Notes under the pieces: model-generated
The model's input: only the letters and a program-made list of their open reading frames with translations
What the model was told of the DNA's origin: nothing
The model's database searches: none
Part shown: positions 19,452 through 28,563 of the stretch, in pieces
Layout: each line of letters begins with the position of its first letter
How positions within the stretch are numbered: position 1 is the stretch's first letter
Assembly (NCBI RefSeq): GCF_016649425.1
Contig: NZ_JADRCR010000004.1
Span: 186,001-250,000 of the forward strand
Source: Limnobaculum allomyrinae
GTDB taxonomy: Bacteria > Pseudomonadota > Gammaproteobacteria > Enterobacterales > Enterobacteriaceae
DNA length: 64,000 nucleotides
Direction of reading: 5' to 3'
Made by a program: the position numbers and the translations under genes

Positions 19452-20153
19452 ATGGCTATATTGAATTGTAAGGTTGCCTCAGTGGAGTCCATCACTGATA
19501 CGGTATTTCGCGTGTGTTTAGTCCCCGATTTACCGGTTTCATTTCAGGCCGGTCAGTATTTGATGGTGGTGATGGATGAGCGTGATAAGCGCCCGTTTTC
19601 CATGGCGTCGACTCCCATGGAGAGCGAATCTATTGAGTTGCATATCGGCGCTTCCGAACTCAATCTGTATGCTATGGCAGTGATGGATCGTTTGTTGAAG
19701 GAAGAGACAATTTCTGTTGATATTCCTCACGGTGAGGCATGGCTACGCACGGATTCTCAGCGTCCAATTCTGCTGATTGCCGGTGGTACCGGATTCTCTT
19801 ATGTGAACTCTATCTTAATGACCGTACTGGCCCAACAGCCGGAACGTCAGATAGCTCTGTACTGGGGCGGTCGTGAAGAGGCGCATTTATATGACCTTGG
19901 CCGTCTTGAAGCGCTGACCGTTCAGTATCCCAACCTGAGCGTTATCTCCGTAGTAGAACAACCAGAACCTGAATGGCGCGGGCGTAGCGGAACCGTACTC
20001 ACTGCCGTACTGGCTGATTTCGGTTCATTGGCTGAGCATGATATCTATATCGCCGGGCGCTTTGAAATGGTCAAGATTGCCAGGGAACGGTTCTGCAATG
20101 AGCGTGGCGCGGACGAAACCCGCATGTTTGGTGACGCCTTCTCGTTTATCTGA
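19452..20153 (+). CDS. fre: Fre, NAD(P)H-flavin reductase
   Basis: Reduces free FMN, FAD or riboflavin with NAD(P)H; supplies reduced flavin for ribonucleotide reductase activation and probably for UbiX/UbiD chemistry. The FAD domain has RPFSMASTP (the RxxS motif), the NAD domain [13 protein letters not shown] and [13 protein letters not shown], and the end GDAFSFI is typical. 233 residues, same length as E. coli. GAGGG precedes the ATG. Confidence 0.95.
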   Translation: MAILNCKVASVESITDTVFRVCLVPDLPVSFQAGQYLMVVMDERDKRPFSMASTPMESESIELHIGASELNLYAMAVMDRLLKEETISVDIPHGEAWLRTDSQRPILLIAGGTGFSYVNSILMTVLAQQPERQIALYWGGREEAHLYDLGRLEALTVQYPNLSVISVVEQPEPEWRGRSGTVLTAVLADFGSLAEHDIYIAGRFEMVKIARERFCNERGADETRMFGDAFSFI

Positions 20154-20308
20154 GAATCTATCTACTTATCAGGCTATGACGTATCGGATATAGATAAAAG
20201 CGATCGCGTCATAGCCACCAACTTCACTCCTCAGCCATTTATCCGGTGCTAATTTGAGCATCGAAACAGATCATTAATACTACTGATAGCCGAATTGAAG
20301 AGGGATCC

Positions 20309-21097
20309 ATGACTACTATCAATATTTTGCATTCATCACTGCTACCGCTACAGGGCGGCATTAATTTTCGCGATCAGGGTGGAAATCAGGTCAAAGACGG
20401 ACGTAAAGTGAAATCTGGTTTGTTGCTGCGTGCCGGCTCTCTGGATCGACTAACCGCGGATGATTGCCGCTATCTTAGCCAAATGCCACTGACCCAGATT
20501 ATTGACTACCGTGACGCTGATGAAGTGCAAACCCGTCCCGATGTACTGTGGCAGGGTGTTGATTATGAAAATATTCCGGCTAATCCTTTATCCGATGATG
20601 TAAATGCTAACTTTGGTAAGCTGACGGATGAGTCACTGGCATCGTTTAATGCGGTTGATTTTATGACCCGCCTGTATAACCAACTGCCTTTTAATAATCG
20701 GGCTTACCGTTATCTGACTCAGGTGATGCAGCAGCCAGGTTCTGGTGCTTTAGTACAGCATTGCGCGGTGGGTAAGGATCGCACTGGTATTGGTTCTGCT
20801 ATCGTGTTGCTCACGCTGGGTGCAGATCGCAATACGGTTATTGAAGACTATATGCTGACGGAAACGACGCTGGCGCCTTATCGCAGAGAGATTTTAAGTC
20901 ATATGACTGAACATCTGAACGAACAGCATGGTATTGATAGCCTGAGCTATGTAATGTCAGCCAAAGAGAGCTTTATTGGCACCGCGCTGCAGGCTATCGA
21001 CCAGCGTTATGGCAATACCGATAACTGGCTGGAGCAGGAATTTGGTTTAACGCCAGAAGTTCGGGCGAAGGTTCAGGATAAGTATTTAGAAGGCTAA
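20309..21097 (+). CDS. Tyrosine-protein phosphatase (LipA/MptpB-like)
   Basis: Protein tyrosine/serine phosphatase with the P-loop HCAVGKDRTGIGSA (Cys near residue 152), the HCxxGKDRTG form of the MptpB/LipA group that may also act on phosphoinositides. The N-terminal GGINFRDQGG motif is characteristic of this family. There is no signal peptide, so it is probably cytoplasmic. 262 residues. AGAGGGATCC precedes the ATG. Not a standard neighbour of fre; it stands alone between fre and the yggC operon. Substrate unknown. Confidence 0.85.
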   Translation: MTTINILHSSLLPLQGGINFRDQGGNQVKDGRKVKSGLLLRAGSLDRLTADDCRYLSQMPLTQIIDYRDADEVQTRPDVLWQGVDYENIPANPLSDDVNANFGKLTDESLASFNAVDFMTRLYNQLPFNNRAYRYLTQVMQQPGSGALVQHCAVGKDRTGIGSAIVLLTLGADRNTVIEDYMLTETTLAPYRREILSHMTEHLNEQHGIDSLSYVMSAKESFIGTALQAIDQRYGNTDNWLEQEFGLTPEVRAKVQDKYLEG

Positions 21098-21176
21098 TAA
21101 GCCTGAAATCCTGAAATTGTCATTATGATAATTTCAAGTTGGCGGCAGGTTTTGAATTTATTAGCATTTAGAAAGA

Positions 21177-21212
21177 AACTGACCCCTTGTACTGCTGCTT
21201 ATGGGGTCAGTT
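21177..21212. repeat. 10-bp inverted repeat, possible terminator or insertion-sequence scar
   Basis: AACTGACCCC / GGGGTCAGTT with a 16-base spacer, 80 bases after the phosphatase stop and before the convergent yggC. No T tract follows. The outer ACTGACCCC resembles terminal sequences of some IS3-group elements from memory, so it could be a remnant; evidence is weak. Confidence 0.4.
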
Positions 21213-21301
21213 CAACGTCATGATACCTTTTGGTGTTTTGAATAAACCAGGCGTCATTGGATGAGATTGATTTCAGACGATACGGTATTCACCATCAGCA
21301 T

Positions 21302-21973
21302 TCATTGAAAGCGTAATATCAGCAGGCCTGCTCTCCTGCAGTACCCTGACACATCAGTACGCAGATAAAATGCATTTGCCTCATCGATGCTTAGTCCTCC
21401 TGCACATTTTCTTGCAATTAACCGTTCGCGCAGTGTTTCTGCCGGTGCCTGAATAAATACGGATACATCGCAAAAAGGTTGCAGGGTTCGCCAGTTAGCA
21501 TCATTCAGTAACAGCCAGTTCCCCTCTACAATCACAACCGGTGCGGTAACCGTAATGGCATGTTCAACCGGGTCATGAAGTTTTCTGTCATATTGAGGCC
21601 AGGTACCGTTATGGGTAGCAATAAGCTCAAGGTTTTCGGCTAATTTTTTAACATGAAATGTTTCAGGACTGCCTTTGAAAGGTCGCATTCCCCGCTCATC
21701 AAGCCAATGATTATAATGATGAAAACCATCCATCGGCAGTGTCTGAATCTCGGGTAGATGGGGGTTCTGACGCGCTAAATATTCCCAGAAGGCAGTGAGT
21801 GTGGACTTTCCGGTACCCGGCGGAGCACTTAGAAAAATGATTTTTCTCTTTCCCTGCGGAGTATTTTCTAAGTCTGTAAGGCGTTGCAGCAGAGGCAGGT
21901 GGACATCAGTAATTTCTTGCTCGTTATATTGTGCTTCAACCATCAATCCATTGATAGGCAACTTAATCTTCAT
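21302..21973 (-). CDS. yggC: YggC, P-loop kinase of the pantothenate/uridine kinase type (C-terminal frameshift)
   Basis: Putative nucleoside/sugar kinase. Walker A SAPPGTGKSTLT near residue 50, TLPMDGFHHYNHWL near 78, VVIVEGNWLLLND near 145 and RERLIARKCAGG near 185 all match E. coli YggC. After the YLRTDV segment the frame runs into a GYCRR... tail unlike E. coli. A different frame of the same DNA encodes RVLQESRPADITLSMNADGE and ends at 21273, closely matching the E. coli end (RVLMNSRPANLIVEM...). So an indel near 21340 changes the last 15-25 residues. Core kinase motifs are intact and activity may persist. Last gene of the cmtBA-yggPFDC operon. Confidence 0.85.
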   Translation of the reverse strand: MKIKLPINGLMVEAQYNEQEITDVHLPLLQRLTDLENTPQGKRKIIFLSAPPGTGKSTLTAFWEYLARQNPHLPEIQTLPMDGFHHYNHWLDERGMRPFKGSPETFHVKKLAENLELIATHNGTWPQYDRKLHDPVEHAITVTAPVVIVEGNWLLLNDANWRTLQPFCDVSVFIQAPAETLRERLIARKCAGGLSIDEANAFYLRTDVSGYCRRAGLLILRFQ

Positions 21974-22479
21974 GGTGTCAGTTCCTTTAAAATTCCCGTT
22001 ACTGCCAGTATGAGTGCCGTTTTAATCATGCCTTTAAAGCGAACTTCTGACCAGACAGAAAAATCAGCAAATTTCATCGATTTTAATGCACTGAACATAG
22101 TGGCATTGTCGGTGATGATATTGGCGTTGCTAATAAAGTCCCAACATATATCATCGGTAAAATCAGGCGAGCGCTCCTGCTCCCGTAAATAGTGTCCAAA
22201 CTGAGAAAAGTGAGTGATATCTGAATATAACCACTTGTCCATTTTCCCCAGGGCATAAATCAGTCGGAGTGCTACATCAATATCATCCAGCGGACCACTG
22301 CGGGCAAGTAACGGTTTTACTGCATATTCCATAATTTCTTGATCGTTGTTGACGAATAGCGAAGGTAAAAATTGTTTTACGCCAATCAGCAATAACTCAT
22401 TTGCTGTTGTTATAAACGAGCGCAGATCTGCTTGCGCATCGAGTTGCTCCAACACATCATCTTCAGTTAACACCGTCAT
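21970..22479 (-). CDS. yggD: YggD, MtlR/MltR-family putative regulator
   Basis: Paralogue of the mannitol operon repressor MtlR, 169 residues as in E. coli YggD. Nearly identical segments are LTEDDVLEQLDAQ at the start, VKPLLARSGPLDDIDVALRLIYALGKMDKWLY in the middle (read as two blocks around residue 75-95), and the KELTP end. No DNA-binding domain is recognisable. Overlaps yggC by 4 bases, so coupled. Role in this operon is inferred from the MtlR kinship and the mannitol-type PTS genes upstream. Confidence 0.92.
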   Translation of the reverse strand: MTVLTEDDVLEQLDAQADLRSFITTANELLLIGVKQFLPSLFVNNDQEIMEYAVKPLLARSGPLDDIDVALRLIYALGKMDKWLYSDITHFSQFGHYLREQERSPDFTDDICWDFISNANIITDNATMFSALKSMKFADFSVWSEVRFKGMIKTALILAVTGILKELTP

Positions 22480-22497
22480 TCATCTCTCAATAAATCA

Positions 22498-23466
22498 TCA
22501 GGAATGGACGGAGTTTACCATATTACATGTCCGGTCCGCGCCACAGATGAGCAGCGTTTGAGTGCGTAACCCGCATGCCTGTTGTTGTATCCCACTAAGA
22601 AGGTCTCCTCCTGTAACGCCGGTGGCGCAGAATAGAATGTCGTCGCTGGTAACCAGTTCGTTAAGCATATAAACCCGATTAATATCGACTCCCATTTCTG
22701 CACATCGGGTTCTTTCATTTTCTGCGATGCGCCGGTTTTCGGTTGATTCACCTTTAGCCTGACAAAAATCGATGAGCTCAGCCTGCATGTCACCGTTAAA
22801 GGCTTTAACCGCGCAGGCTGATATCACACCTTCTGGCGCGCCGCCAATGGTATACATCACATCAAACTGATTATCCTGCTGACAGGTCAACACGCTGGCG
22901 GCGACATCCCCATCCGGAAGGGCATAAACTTTAACCCCTAAACGGGACGCTTCTTCTATCGCTGGTTGTAAGCGTGGCTTATCCAGCGTCACCATGCGCA
23001 ACGTATCAAGAGATTTATTGAGTGCCTTAGCGATATTGCGTAAGTTATCTTCCAGTGATAGTGAAAGGTTAATCGCCCCTGCAGCCTTCTGATTAACCAC
23101 CAGTTTTCTCATATACATATCAGGGGCATGAAACATACTGCCACGCGGAGAGAACGCCATGACTGCCAGAGCGTTACTCTGGCCCATAGCCACCATTCGC
23201 GTACCTTCAATGGGATCAACCGCAATATCTACCTCTGGCCCGGCGCCGCTCCCCACTTCTTCACCAATCCACAGCATTGGGGCTTTATCTATCTCACCTT
23301 CACCAATAACGATACGCCCCCGCATTGGAATATTATTGAGCGCTTGTCGCATGGCCGTAACCGCAAGCCCGTCTATGATATTTTTGTCGCCGCATCCGAC
23401 CTTTGGCCAGGCGGCAAGTGCCGCCTGTTCCGTTGTGCGCACCAACGACCAGACTAGTGGCCTCAT
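22498..23466 (-). CDS. yggF: YggF, class II fructose-1,6-bisphosphatase (GlpX type)
   Basis: Metal-dependent sugar bisphosphatase of the GlpX family. Metal and substrate residues are in VIGEGEIDKAPMLWIGEEVG (about 55-74) and VDIAVDPIEGTRMVAMGQ (about 79-96); YTIGGAPEGVISACAVK and LFCATGVTGGDLLSG further support it. 322 residues (E. coli 321). The start overlaps the yggP stop by 4 bases. In the operon it may work on the phosphosugar delivered by CmtAB and YggP; the natural substrate is not settled. Confidence 0.93.
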   Translation of the reverse strand: MRPLVWSLVRTTEQAALAAWPKVGCGDKNIIDGLAVTAMRQALNNIPMRGRIVIGEGEIDKAPMLWIGEEVGSGAGPEVDIAVDPIEGTRMVAMGQSNALAVMAFSPRGSMFHAPDMYMRKLVVNQKAAGAINLSLSLEDNLRNIAKALNKSLDTLRMVTLDKPRLQPAIEEASRLGVKVYALPDGDVAASVLTCQQDNQFDVMYTIGGAPEGVISACAVKAFNGDMQAELIDFCQAKGESTENRRIAENERTRCAEMGVDINRVYMLNELVTSDDILFCATGVTGGDLLSGIQQQACGLRTQTLLICGADRTCNMVNSVHS

Positions 23467-24740
23467 TCAACACCTCCCCCGATATCAACGCCGAACTGTG
23501 CCAGCAGATATTGCTCCGCTTTTTCGTTCCAGATACCGTGAGTTTCTTCCACCAGCCGCGCCAGCTCTTTGAACAGAGGATCGGTTTTTCCTTTTTCAGC
23601 GAAATCAGCGATGGCGGTCAGCGGCATTGTTACGCCGTTATAGATAAGTTTTTTACCGCCAGGAATGTTCGGCAGATTGAGTACCGTGTGCGGTACGGCG
23701 TCAAGGCCGCCAATATGAGTCACCATAAATGATGGCTGTAACTGACCGGTAGCACTGAGGGCAATGGCTTCTTTCATATCATCGGTGGAGCCACCCGAGG
23801 TGCCGACAACATGAGTGCTGTTGTAGTGCACATTGTAGAAGTTAAATGGGATCTTAAAGTTCTTATCTGTTGGGCCGGCAAAGAAGTTCAGACAACCATC
23901 TTCTGCCAGTAATTCATCAGCCATTTCCACAACGGAAGGTACAGCGGCATAAACAAACACATCGTCAAATCCTTCCCCATTGGTTAGCGCCCGCAGGGAT
24001 TCGACAGGATTGGTCATACCGGTCGTATTGACATAAATCAGCTCGATGCCTTTTTCAGCGGCAAGCTCAACCGGCAGAAGCTTTTTAGCCTGAGCCAGAC
24101 GTGTTTCATCAATATCCACCACAACCACTCGAGCAGGCTGAATATTTCCATTAATGGCGTAATCAATTGCACCAATCCCCATGGGGCCTGCGCAGGCGAG
24201 CAGTGCCAGATTACCGCCGGTTTTGATCCCCATACGATGTTCGTAAACATAGGGGGTGGTGTGGTAATTGGCATTATAGGCACCGATAATGCAGCACATT
24301 GGCTCAGCCAGTGAAGCTGCCGCAAAATATGAACCCTGATAAGGTAAAACACATCCCAGGTTTATCGCGACTTCCGGAATAATCATATAGGTCGCGTTGC
24401 CACCAAAATACTCATAGCTATACCCGGCAGAGTAACCAGAAGGAAGGCCCATCGCGGGTTGTAACACAAAGCGCTGTCCTTTCTTATATTTATCCCGGAG
24501 GTTTTTTCCTACCTCAACAATGACGCCGGCACATTCGTGACCGGTAATTGCCGGGTGGTTTTCTAAATCGTCCGGAACACGTTTATGCTCACTGCCGAGT
24601 GAGGCCGCTTTCCACGTCGACAGGCAAACGCTATCAGATATCACACTCACCAATAATTCATTATCGGTAATTTCCGGTAATTCAAACTCACGCAAACGAA
24701 CATCTTGTTTGCCATAGATAGCAGCGACTTTAGTTTTCAT
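23463..24740 (-). CDS. yggP: YggP, zinc-type alcohol/polyol dehydrogenase
   Basis: Medium-chain dehydrogenase family protein that presumably oxidises a sugar-alcohol phosphate. Visible motifs: the GHECAGVIVEVG zinc-dehydrogenase signature (GHE) near residue 64, ALLACAGPMGIGAIDYAI (Rossmann-like, Gly pattern altered) near 190, and VVVDIDETRLAQAKK near 215. Start chosen at 24740 (MKTKVAAIYGKQDVRL), where E. coli YggP begins; the frame is open 45 bases farther up but overlaps cmtA. 425 residues. Confidence 0.92.
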   Translation of the reverse strand: MKTKVAAIYGKQDVRLREFELPEITDNELLVSVISDSVCLSTWKAASLGSEHKRVPDDLENHPAITGHECAGVIVEVGKNLRDKYKKGQRFVLQPAMGLPSGYSAGYSYEYFGGNATYMIIPEVAINLGCVLPYQGSYFAAASLAEPMCCIIGAYNANYHTTPYVYEHRMGIKTGGNLALLACAGPMGIGAIDYAINGNIQPARVVVVDIDETRLAQAKKLLPVELAAEKGIELIYVNTTGMTNPVESLRALTNGEGFDDVFVYAAVPSVVEMADELLAEDGCLNFFAGPTDKNFKIPFNFYNVHYNSTHVVGTSGGSTDDMKEAIALSATGQLQPSFMVTHIGGLDAVPHTVLNLPNIPGGKKLIYNGVTMPLTAIADFAEKGKTDPLFKELARLVEETHGIWNEKAEQYLLAQFGVDIGGGVE

Positions 24741-24753
24741 AATGGCCTCAATA

Positions 24754-26142
24754 TTAGCGTTTAGATTCGGTGATAAGTGTTTCATACAGGTCGTTTAATT
24801 TTGGATCGCCAATATAGTTATTGATTAAAATTAATGGCTTATCACTTACCAGCTTTACCCGCCCTTCAAGATTTGCGTGAGTCACGATGATGTCTGTATC
24901 CGTAGGGACATTTTCAATCGCGTAGTGTTTAACATCGATATTAAGGCCCGCTTTTTCTAATCGTTTACGGAAGGTGGTCGCTCCCATAGCACTGGACCCC
25001 ATGCCGGCATCACATACGAAAGCAATACGCTGAATTTGAGGCATGGACAGCGTGCCTTCTTGTTTCATTGTTTTGACGGCATTGGCTGATTTTTCAAAAT
25101 CATCTTCGTTTTCAACGGCAACATTTTTTTCCATTTTCAGAATCAACGAGGTGATAGCAAAAGAAACAACGGCTCCAACGGTTACTCCCGCAATCGTTGC
25201 AAAGAATGACCCTTTCGGCGTTAACGCCAGATAAGCGAAGATGGAGCCAGGGCTTGGGCCGGCAACCAGACCACCGCCGAGTAAGTTGAAGGTATAGATA
25301 CCAGACATGCCACCGGCAATCATTGCTATCAGGGTCAACGGTTTCATCAGGACATACGGGAAGTACAGTTCATGAATACCACCGAGGAAATGAATGATCA
25401 TTGCACCGGGTGCAGACTTTTTGCTCATTCCTTTACCAAAGACAGCGAATCCGAGTAGTAGTCCCAAACCAGGCCCTGGGTTTGATGCAACCATGAAGAA
25501 GATAGATTTTCCGGCCTCAGAGGCTTGTTGCATGCCAAGTGGATAATAAACACCCTGATCGATGGCATTGTTCAGGAAGAGGATTTTGGCTGGCTCATTA
25601 ATCAGTGAGAGCAAAGGTAGATACCCGGTCTGTACCAATGCTTCGATACCCTGTTTTACGAAATTGTTAGCGACAAGAACCGCCGGGCCAATAACTTCAT
25701 ATCCTAAAAGGCAAAGAAGCATACCGGCAATGCCAAGAGAGAAGTTATTGATAACCATCTCAAAACCAGCAGGAATGCGTTTCTCCAGAAAACGATCTAT
25801 ATGTTTGATGATCCATCCGCCTAAAGGGCCGATGATCATGGCACCGATAAACATGGGGATATTTGCACCAACGATGACACCCATGGTACCAATACCTCCC
25901 ATGACGGCCCCTCGCTTACCGCTGACCAGAAGACCACCCGTTGAACCAATCATTATCGGGAGTAAATAGGTCACCATCGGGCCAACGATTTCGGCGAATT
26001 TTTCGTTAGGCATCCAGCCAGTAGGTATAAATAGTGCAGTAATAAAACCCCAGGCAATGAATGCACCAATATTAGGGATGACCATTGCAGTCAAAAATCC
26101 CCCAAAAGCCTGGACTTTTGCGCGAGCAGACTTATTTTCCAT
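24754..26142 (-). CDS. cmtA: CmtA, mannitol-type PTS enzyme IICB
   Basis: Membrane permease and IIB domain of a mannitol-family phosphotransferase system. Residues 1 to about 335 are the multi-helix IIC domain (NIGAFIAWGFITALF, GGIHELYFPYVLM with the conserved GxHE-type loop); about 375-462 is IIB with the phosphorylated Cys in RIAFVCDAGMGSSAMG. It lacks the IIA domain, which CmtB supplies. 462 residues, the E. coli length. E. coli CmtAB is described as a cryptic mannitol system, so the true sugar is open. Confidence 0.94.
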   Translation of the reverse strand: MENKSARAKVQAFGGFLTAMVIPNIGAFIAWGFITALFIPTGWMPNEKFAEIVGPMVTYLLPIMIGSTGGLLVSGKRGAVMGGIGTMGVIVGANIPMFIGAMIIGPLGGWIIKHIDRFLEKRIPAGFEMVINNFSLGIAGMLLCLLGYEVIGPAVLVANNFVKQGIEALVQTGYLPLLSLINEPAKILFLNNAIDQGVYYPLGMQQASEAGKSIFFMVASNPGPGLGLLLGFAVFGKGMSKKSAPGAMIIHFLGGIHELYFPYVLMKPLTLIAMIAGGMSGIYTFNLLGGGLVAGPSPGSIFAYLALTPKGSFFATIAGVTVGAVVSFAITSLILKMEKNVAVENEDDFEKSANAVKTMKQEGTLSMPQIQRIAFVCDAGMGSSAMGATTFRKRLEKAGLNIDVKHYAIENVPTDTDIIVTHANLEGRVKLVSDKPLILINNYIGDPKLNDLYETLITESKR

Positions 26143-26168
26143 GTTATTTTCCTATAGGGAGGGCGATG

Positions 26169-26612
26169 CTAGACGCGAGATATAATGTCTGTGAGTTGCT
26201 GTTCTGTGCTGGCTTCCAGAAGCGCACTTAAATGCTCATCTTCACACAGTAATTCACTGAGTGACTGAATAGCACCAATATGGGCGTTCGAATCTGAAGC
26301 GGCCAGACCAATCAGTAAACGTACAGGTTCATTATTCTCACCAAAATGAACTTCGTTTTTTAATAATGTTAATGACAGCCCTGTTTTTAAGGCTCCACAT
26401 TCTGGTCTTGCATGGGGAAGCGCCACGCCGGGAACGAGAATGTAATACGGACCATTATTTTCTGTGGATTCTTTGATTGCCTTAACATAATCCTCATTCA
26501 CAATTCCGTGTCTTAATAGCGGATCCATGCAAAAATCAATGGCTTCTTGCCATGAGCTTGCTGCGTTTTTAACTGAAATCGATGCTTCCGGGAAAAAGTC
26601 GATTAATCGCAT
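26169..26612 (-). CDS. cmtB: CmtB, mannitol-type PTS enzyme IIA
   Basis: IIA protein of the same PTS; takes phosphate from HPr and gives it to the CmtA IIB domain. The active His lies in LVPGVALPHARPECGALKTG (near residue 67). 147 residues, same as E. coli. First gene of the six-gene operon cmtB-cmtA-yggP-yggF-yggD-yggC, all closely spaced or overlapping. Two perfect CRP sites lie upstream. Confidence 0.94.
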   Translation of the reverse strand: MRLIDFFPEASISVKNAASSWQEAIDFCMDPLLRHGIVNEDYVKAIKESTENNGPYYILVPGVALPHARPECGALKTGLSLTLLKNEVHFGENNEPVRLLIGLAASDSNAHIGAIQSLSELLCEDEHLSALLEASTEQQLTDIISRV

Positions 26613-26784
26613 AGGTATCTCTCATTTTATTTTTTAGGGTATGTGACGCTTCTGAAAGGAAAATACGCGACCGTTTTAGTGAATGCAATGCAGGGAAAAT
26701 CGGTTATTTTTGAATTTGAGTTTATTTTTTAAATAATAAAAATCAAATAGTTGAAAATTTTGAGGGAGAAATAATGGCAGTAAT

Positions 26785-26800
26785 TGTGATGGGAGTCACA
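26785..26800. promoter_or_regulatory. Perfect-consensus CRP site, cmt operon (proximal)
   Basis: TGTGA-tgggag-TCACA, an exact match to TGTGA-N6-TCACA, extended to a 22-bp palindrome AATTGTGA...TCACAATT. Centre is about 180 bases upstream of cmtB. No other start codon lies nearby, as asd ends toward this region. Confidence 0.8.
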
Positions 26801-26830
26801 ATTATTTGAGTTAATTGAATTTGATTATTT

Positions 26831-26846
26831 GTGATAATTATCACAT
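26831..26846. promoter_or_regulatory. Perfect-consensus CRP site, cmt operon (distal)
   Basis: TGTGA-taatta-TCACA, fully palindromic. Centre 46 bases from the proximal site, that is slightly over four helical turns, so both could lie on nearly the same DNA face. Supports cAMP-CRP activation of the PTS operon. Confidence 0.8.
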
Positions 26847-27222
26847 TAAGGCTATTGCGTTAATTGATTTTTGTGATTTAACGCATGCATTTTTTATTAA
26901 CAATATGATTTTTATAAGTAATTATTAATTTAATGCCAAGTCGATGGATAACAAAATGGCGATTATATGGTGACTAATAATTATAAAACAATAAGTTAGT
27001 TATGTAATCTGTCTCGTTGTGGTATTTGGCTTCAAACCTACAGAGCGTTCACAATATCTCTTTTCCATTATTCGATCTGGCTTTCATCCATGATTTGTTT
27101 GATCAAAATGTATTTTAGGGTGTGATTGACGAAAATCAGGTATCAGATAACAGGAAGGGACATCACTTTTGATATCAGTGAGTTGATAGAGGGTTCGATA
27201 TGGCTACTTGTATAAAATCAAA
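26847..27222. other. AT-rich non-coding stretch between cmt control region and asd
   Basis: About 375 bases with no gene-like frame on either strand. It has a partial CRP-like half-site (TTGTGATTTAACGCA near 26870-26885) but nothing else I can name. Confidence 0.4.
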
Positions 27223-27250
27223 CCCCTTTCCGGCAAAAACCGAAAAGGGG
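27223..27250 (-). terminator. Terminator after asd
   Basis: Hairpin CCCCTTTCCGG / CCGAAAAGGGG (one mismatch) 12 bases beyond the asd stop; on the minus strand a T-rich stretch follows. Confidence 0.75.
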
Positions 27251-27261
27251 AAGTAATATAA

Positions 27262-28374
27262 TCAGGCCTGTTGCAGTAAAATACGCAGCATACGGCGCAG
27301 CGGCTCTGCTGCACCCCATAACAGCTGGTCACCTACGGTGAAGGCTGACAGATACTCAGGCCCCATATTCAACTTACGCAGACGACCTACCGGAGTAGAA
27401 AGCGTACCGGTCACTGCCGCTGGTGTCAGCTCTCGCATGGAAAGCTCCCGGTCGTTTGGTACTACTTTCACCCATTGGTTATGTTCTGCCAGCATGCTTT
27501 CAATATCCGCCAGAGGAACATCTTTTTTCATCTTCAGGGTAAATGCCTGACTGTGACAGCGCAGAGCACCAATACGAACGCACAAGCCATCTACCGGAAT
27601 GACGGAGCCGGTGTTCAGAATTTTGTTGGTTTCGGCCTGACCTTTCCACTCTTCACGGCTCTGGCCGTTTTCTAACTGCTTATCAATCCATGGGATTAAG
27701 CTACCGGCCAATGGTACACCGAAGTTATCGACAGGTAATACGCCGTTGCGCATTTCTGCCGTTACTTTACGTTCGATATCCAGAATAGCAGACGCCGGAT
27801 CCTGTAGCTCTTTGGCAACGGTGGCGTGCAGCATGCCCATTTGGGTCAACAGTTCACGCATATGACGAGCGCCGCCGCCGGATGCTGCCTGATAGGTGGC
27901 AACGGAAGCCCACTCCACCAGATTATTAGCAAACAGGCCACCCAGCGCCATCAGCATCAGGCTAACGGTACAGTTACCGCCAACAAACGTTTTGATGCCT
28001 TGATTCAGACCCTGATGGATCACCTGATGGTTCACCGGATCGAGAATAATAATGGCATCATCTTTCATGCGCAGGGTTGAAGCTGCATCAATCCAGTAGC
28101 CATTCCAACCGGTAGCGCGCAGCTTAGGATAAATGTCACTGGTATAGTCACCACCCTGACAGGTGATAATAATATCCAATGCGCGTAACGCGTCGATATC
28201 ATTGGCATCCTGCAGCGTACCGCTTTGACCGGTGAAGGTGGGTGCTGCCTGACCAGTTTGTGAAGTGGAGAAAAATACCGGGCGGATAGCATCAAAATCA
28301 CGTTCTTCTATCATGCGTTGCATCAGAACGGAACCGACCATGCCGCGCCAGCCAACAAAACCGACGTTTTTCAT
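27262..28374 (-). CDS. asd: Asd, aspartate-semialdehyde dehydrogenase
   Basis: Reduces aspartyl phosphate to the semialdehyde, the branch point to lysine, diaminopimelate, threonine and methionine. N-terminal NADP motif [18 protein letters not shown], catalytic Cys in [16 protein letters not shown] (near residue 135), and active His/Arg region [15 protein letters not shown]. 370 residues (E. coli 367). Single gene with its own terminator; no riboswitch-like structure was noticed upstream. Confidence 0.96.
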   Translation of the reverse strand: MKNVGFVGWRGMVGSVLMQRMIEERDFDAIRPVFFSTSQTGQAAPTFTGQSGTLQDANDIDALRALDIIITCQGGDYTSDIYPKLRATGWNGYWIDAASTLRMKDDAIIILDPVNHQVIHQGLNQGIKTFVGGNCTVSLMLMALGGLFANNLVEWASVATYQAASGGGARHMRELLTQMGMLHATVAKELQDPASAILDIERKVTAEMRNGVLPVDNFGVPLAGSLIPWIDKQLENGQSREEWKGQAETNKILNTGSVIPVDGLCVRIGALRCHSQAFTLKMKKDVPLADIESMLAEHNQWVKVVPNDRELSMRELTPAAVTGTLSTPVGRLRKLNMGPEYLSAFTVGDQLLWGAAEPLRRMLRILLQQA

Positions 28375-28563
28375 ATTAGCAATCCTAACTTTGCAGTAAT
28401 CAATGTGAGAGTGTCTTTGCCGCGTTACTTTTTACTGAATTATCGTGAGCGGACCCCTTCAACCTTACAAAATGTATCGGAGCGCGCAAGTAAAATAATT
28501 CGATATAGAAAAATTATTCAGCAGTAAAACTTATAATCCAATAATAATCGTGCCCATAGCCCG

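Noticed and set aside
28375-28563. Possible lysine riboswitch upstream of asd
   Set aside because: I could not find the conserved lysine-box core or an obvious five-helix arrangement; enterobacterial asd is not normally riboswitch-controlled.
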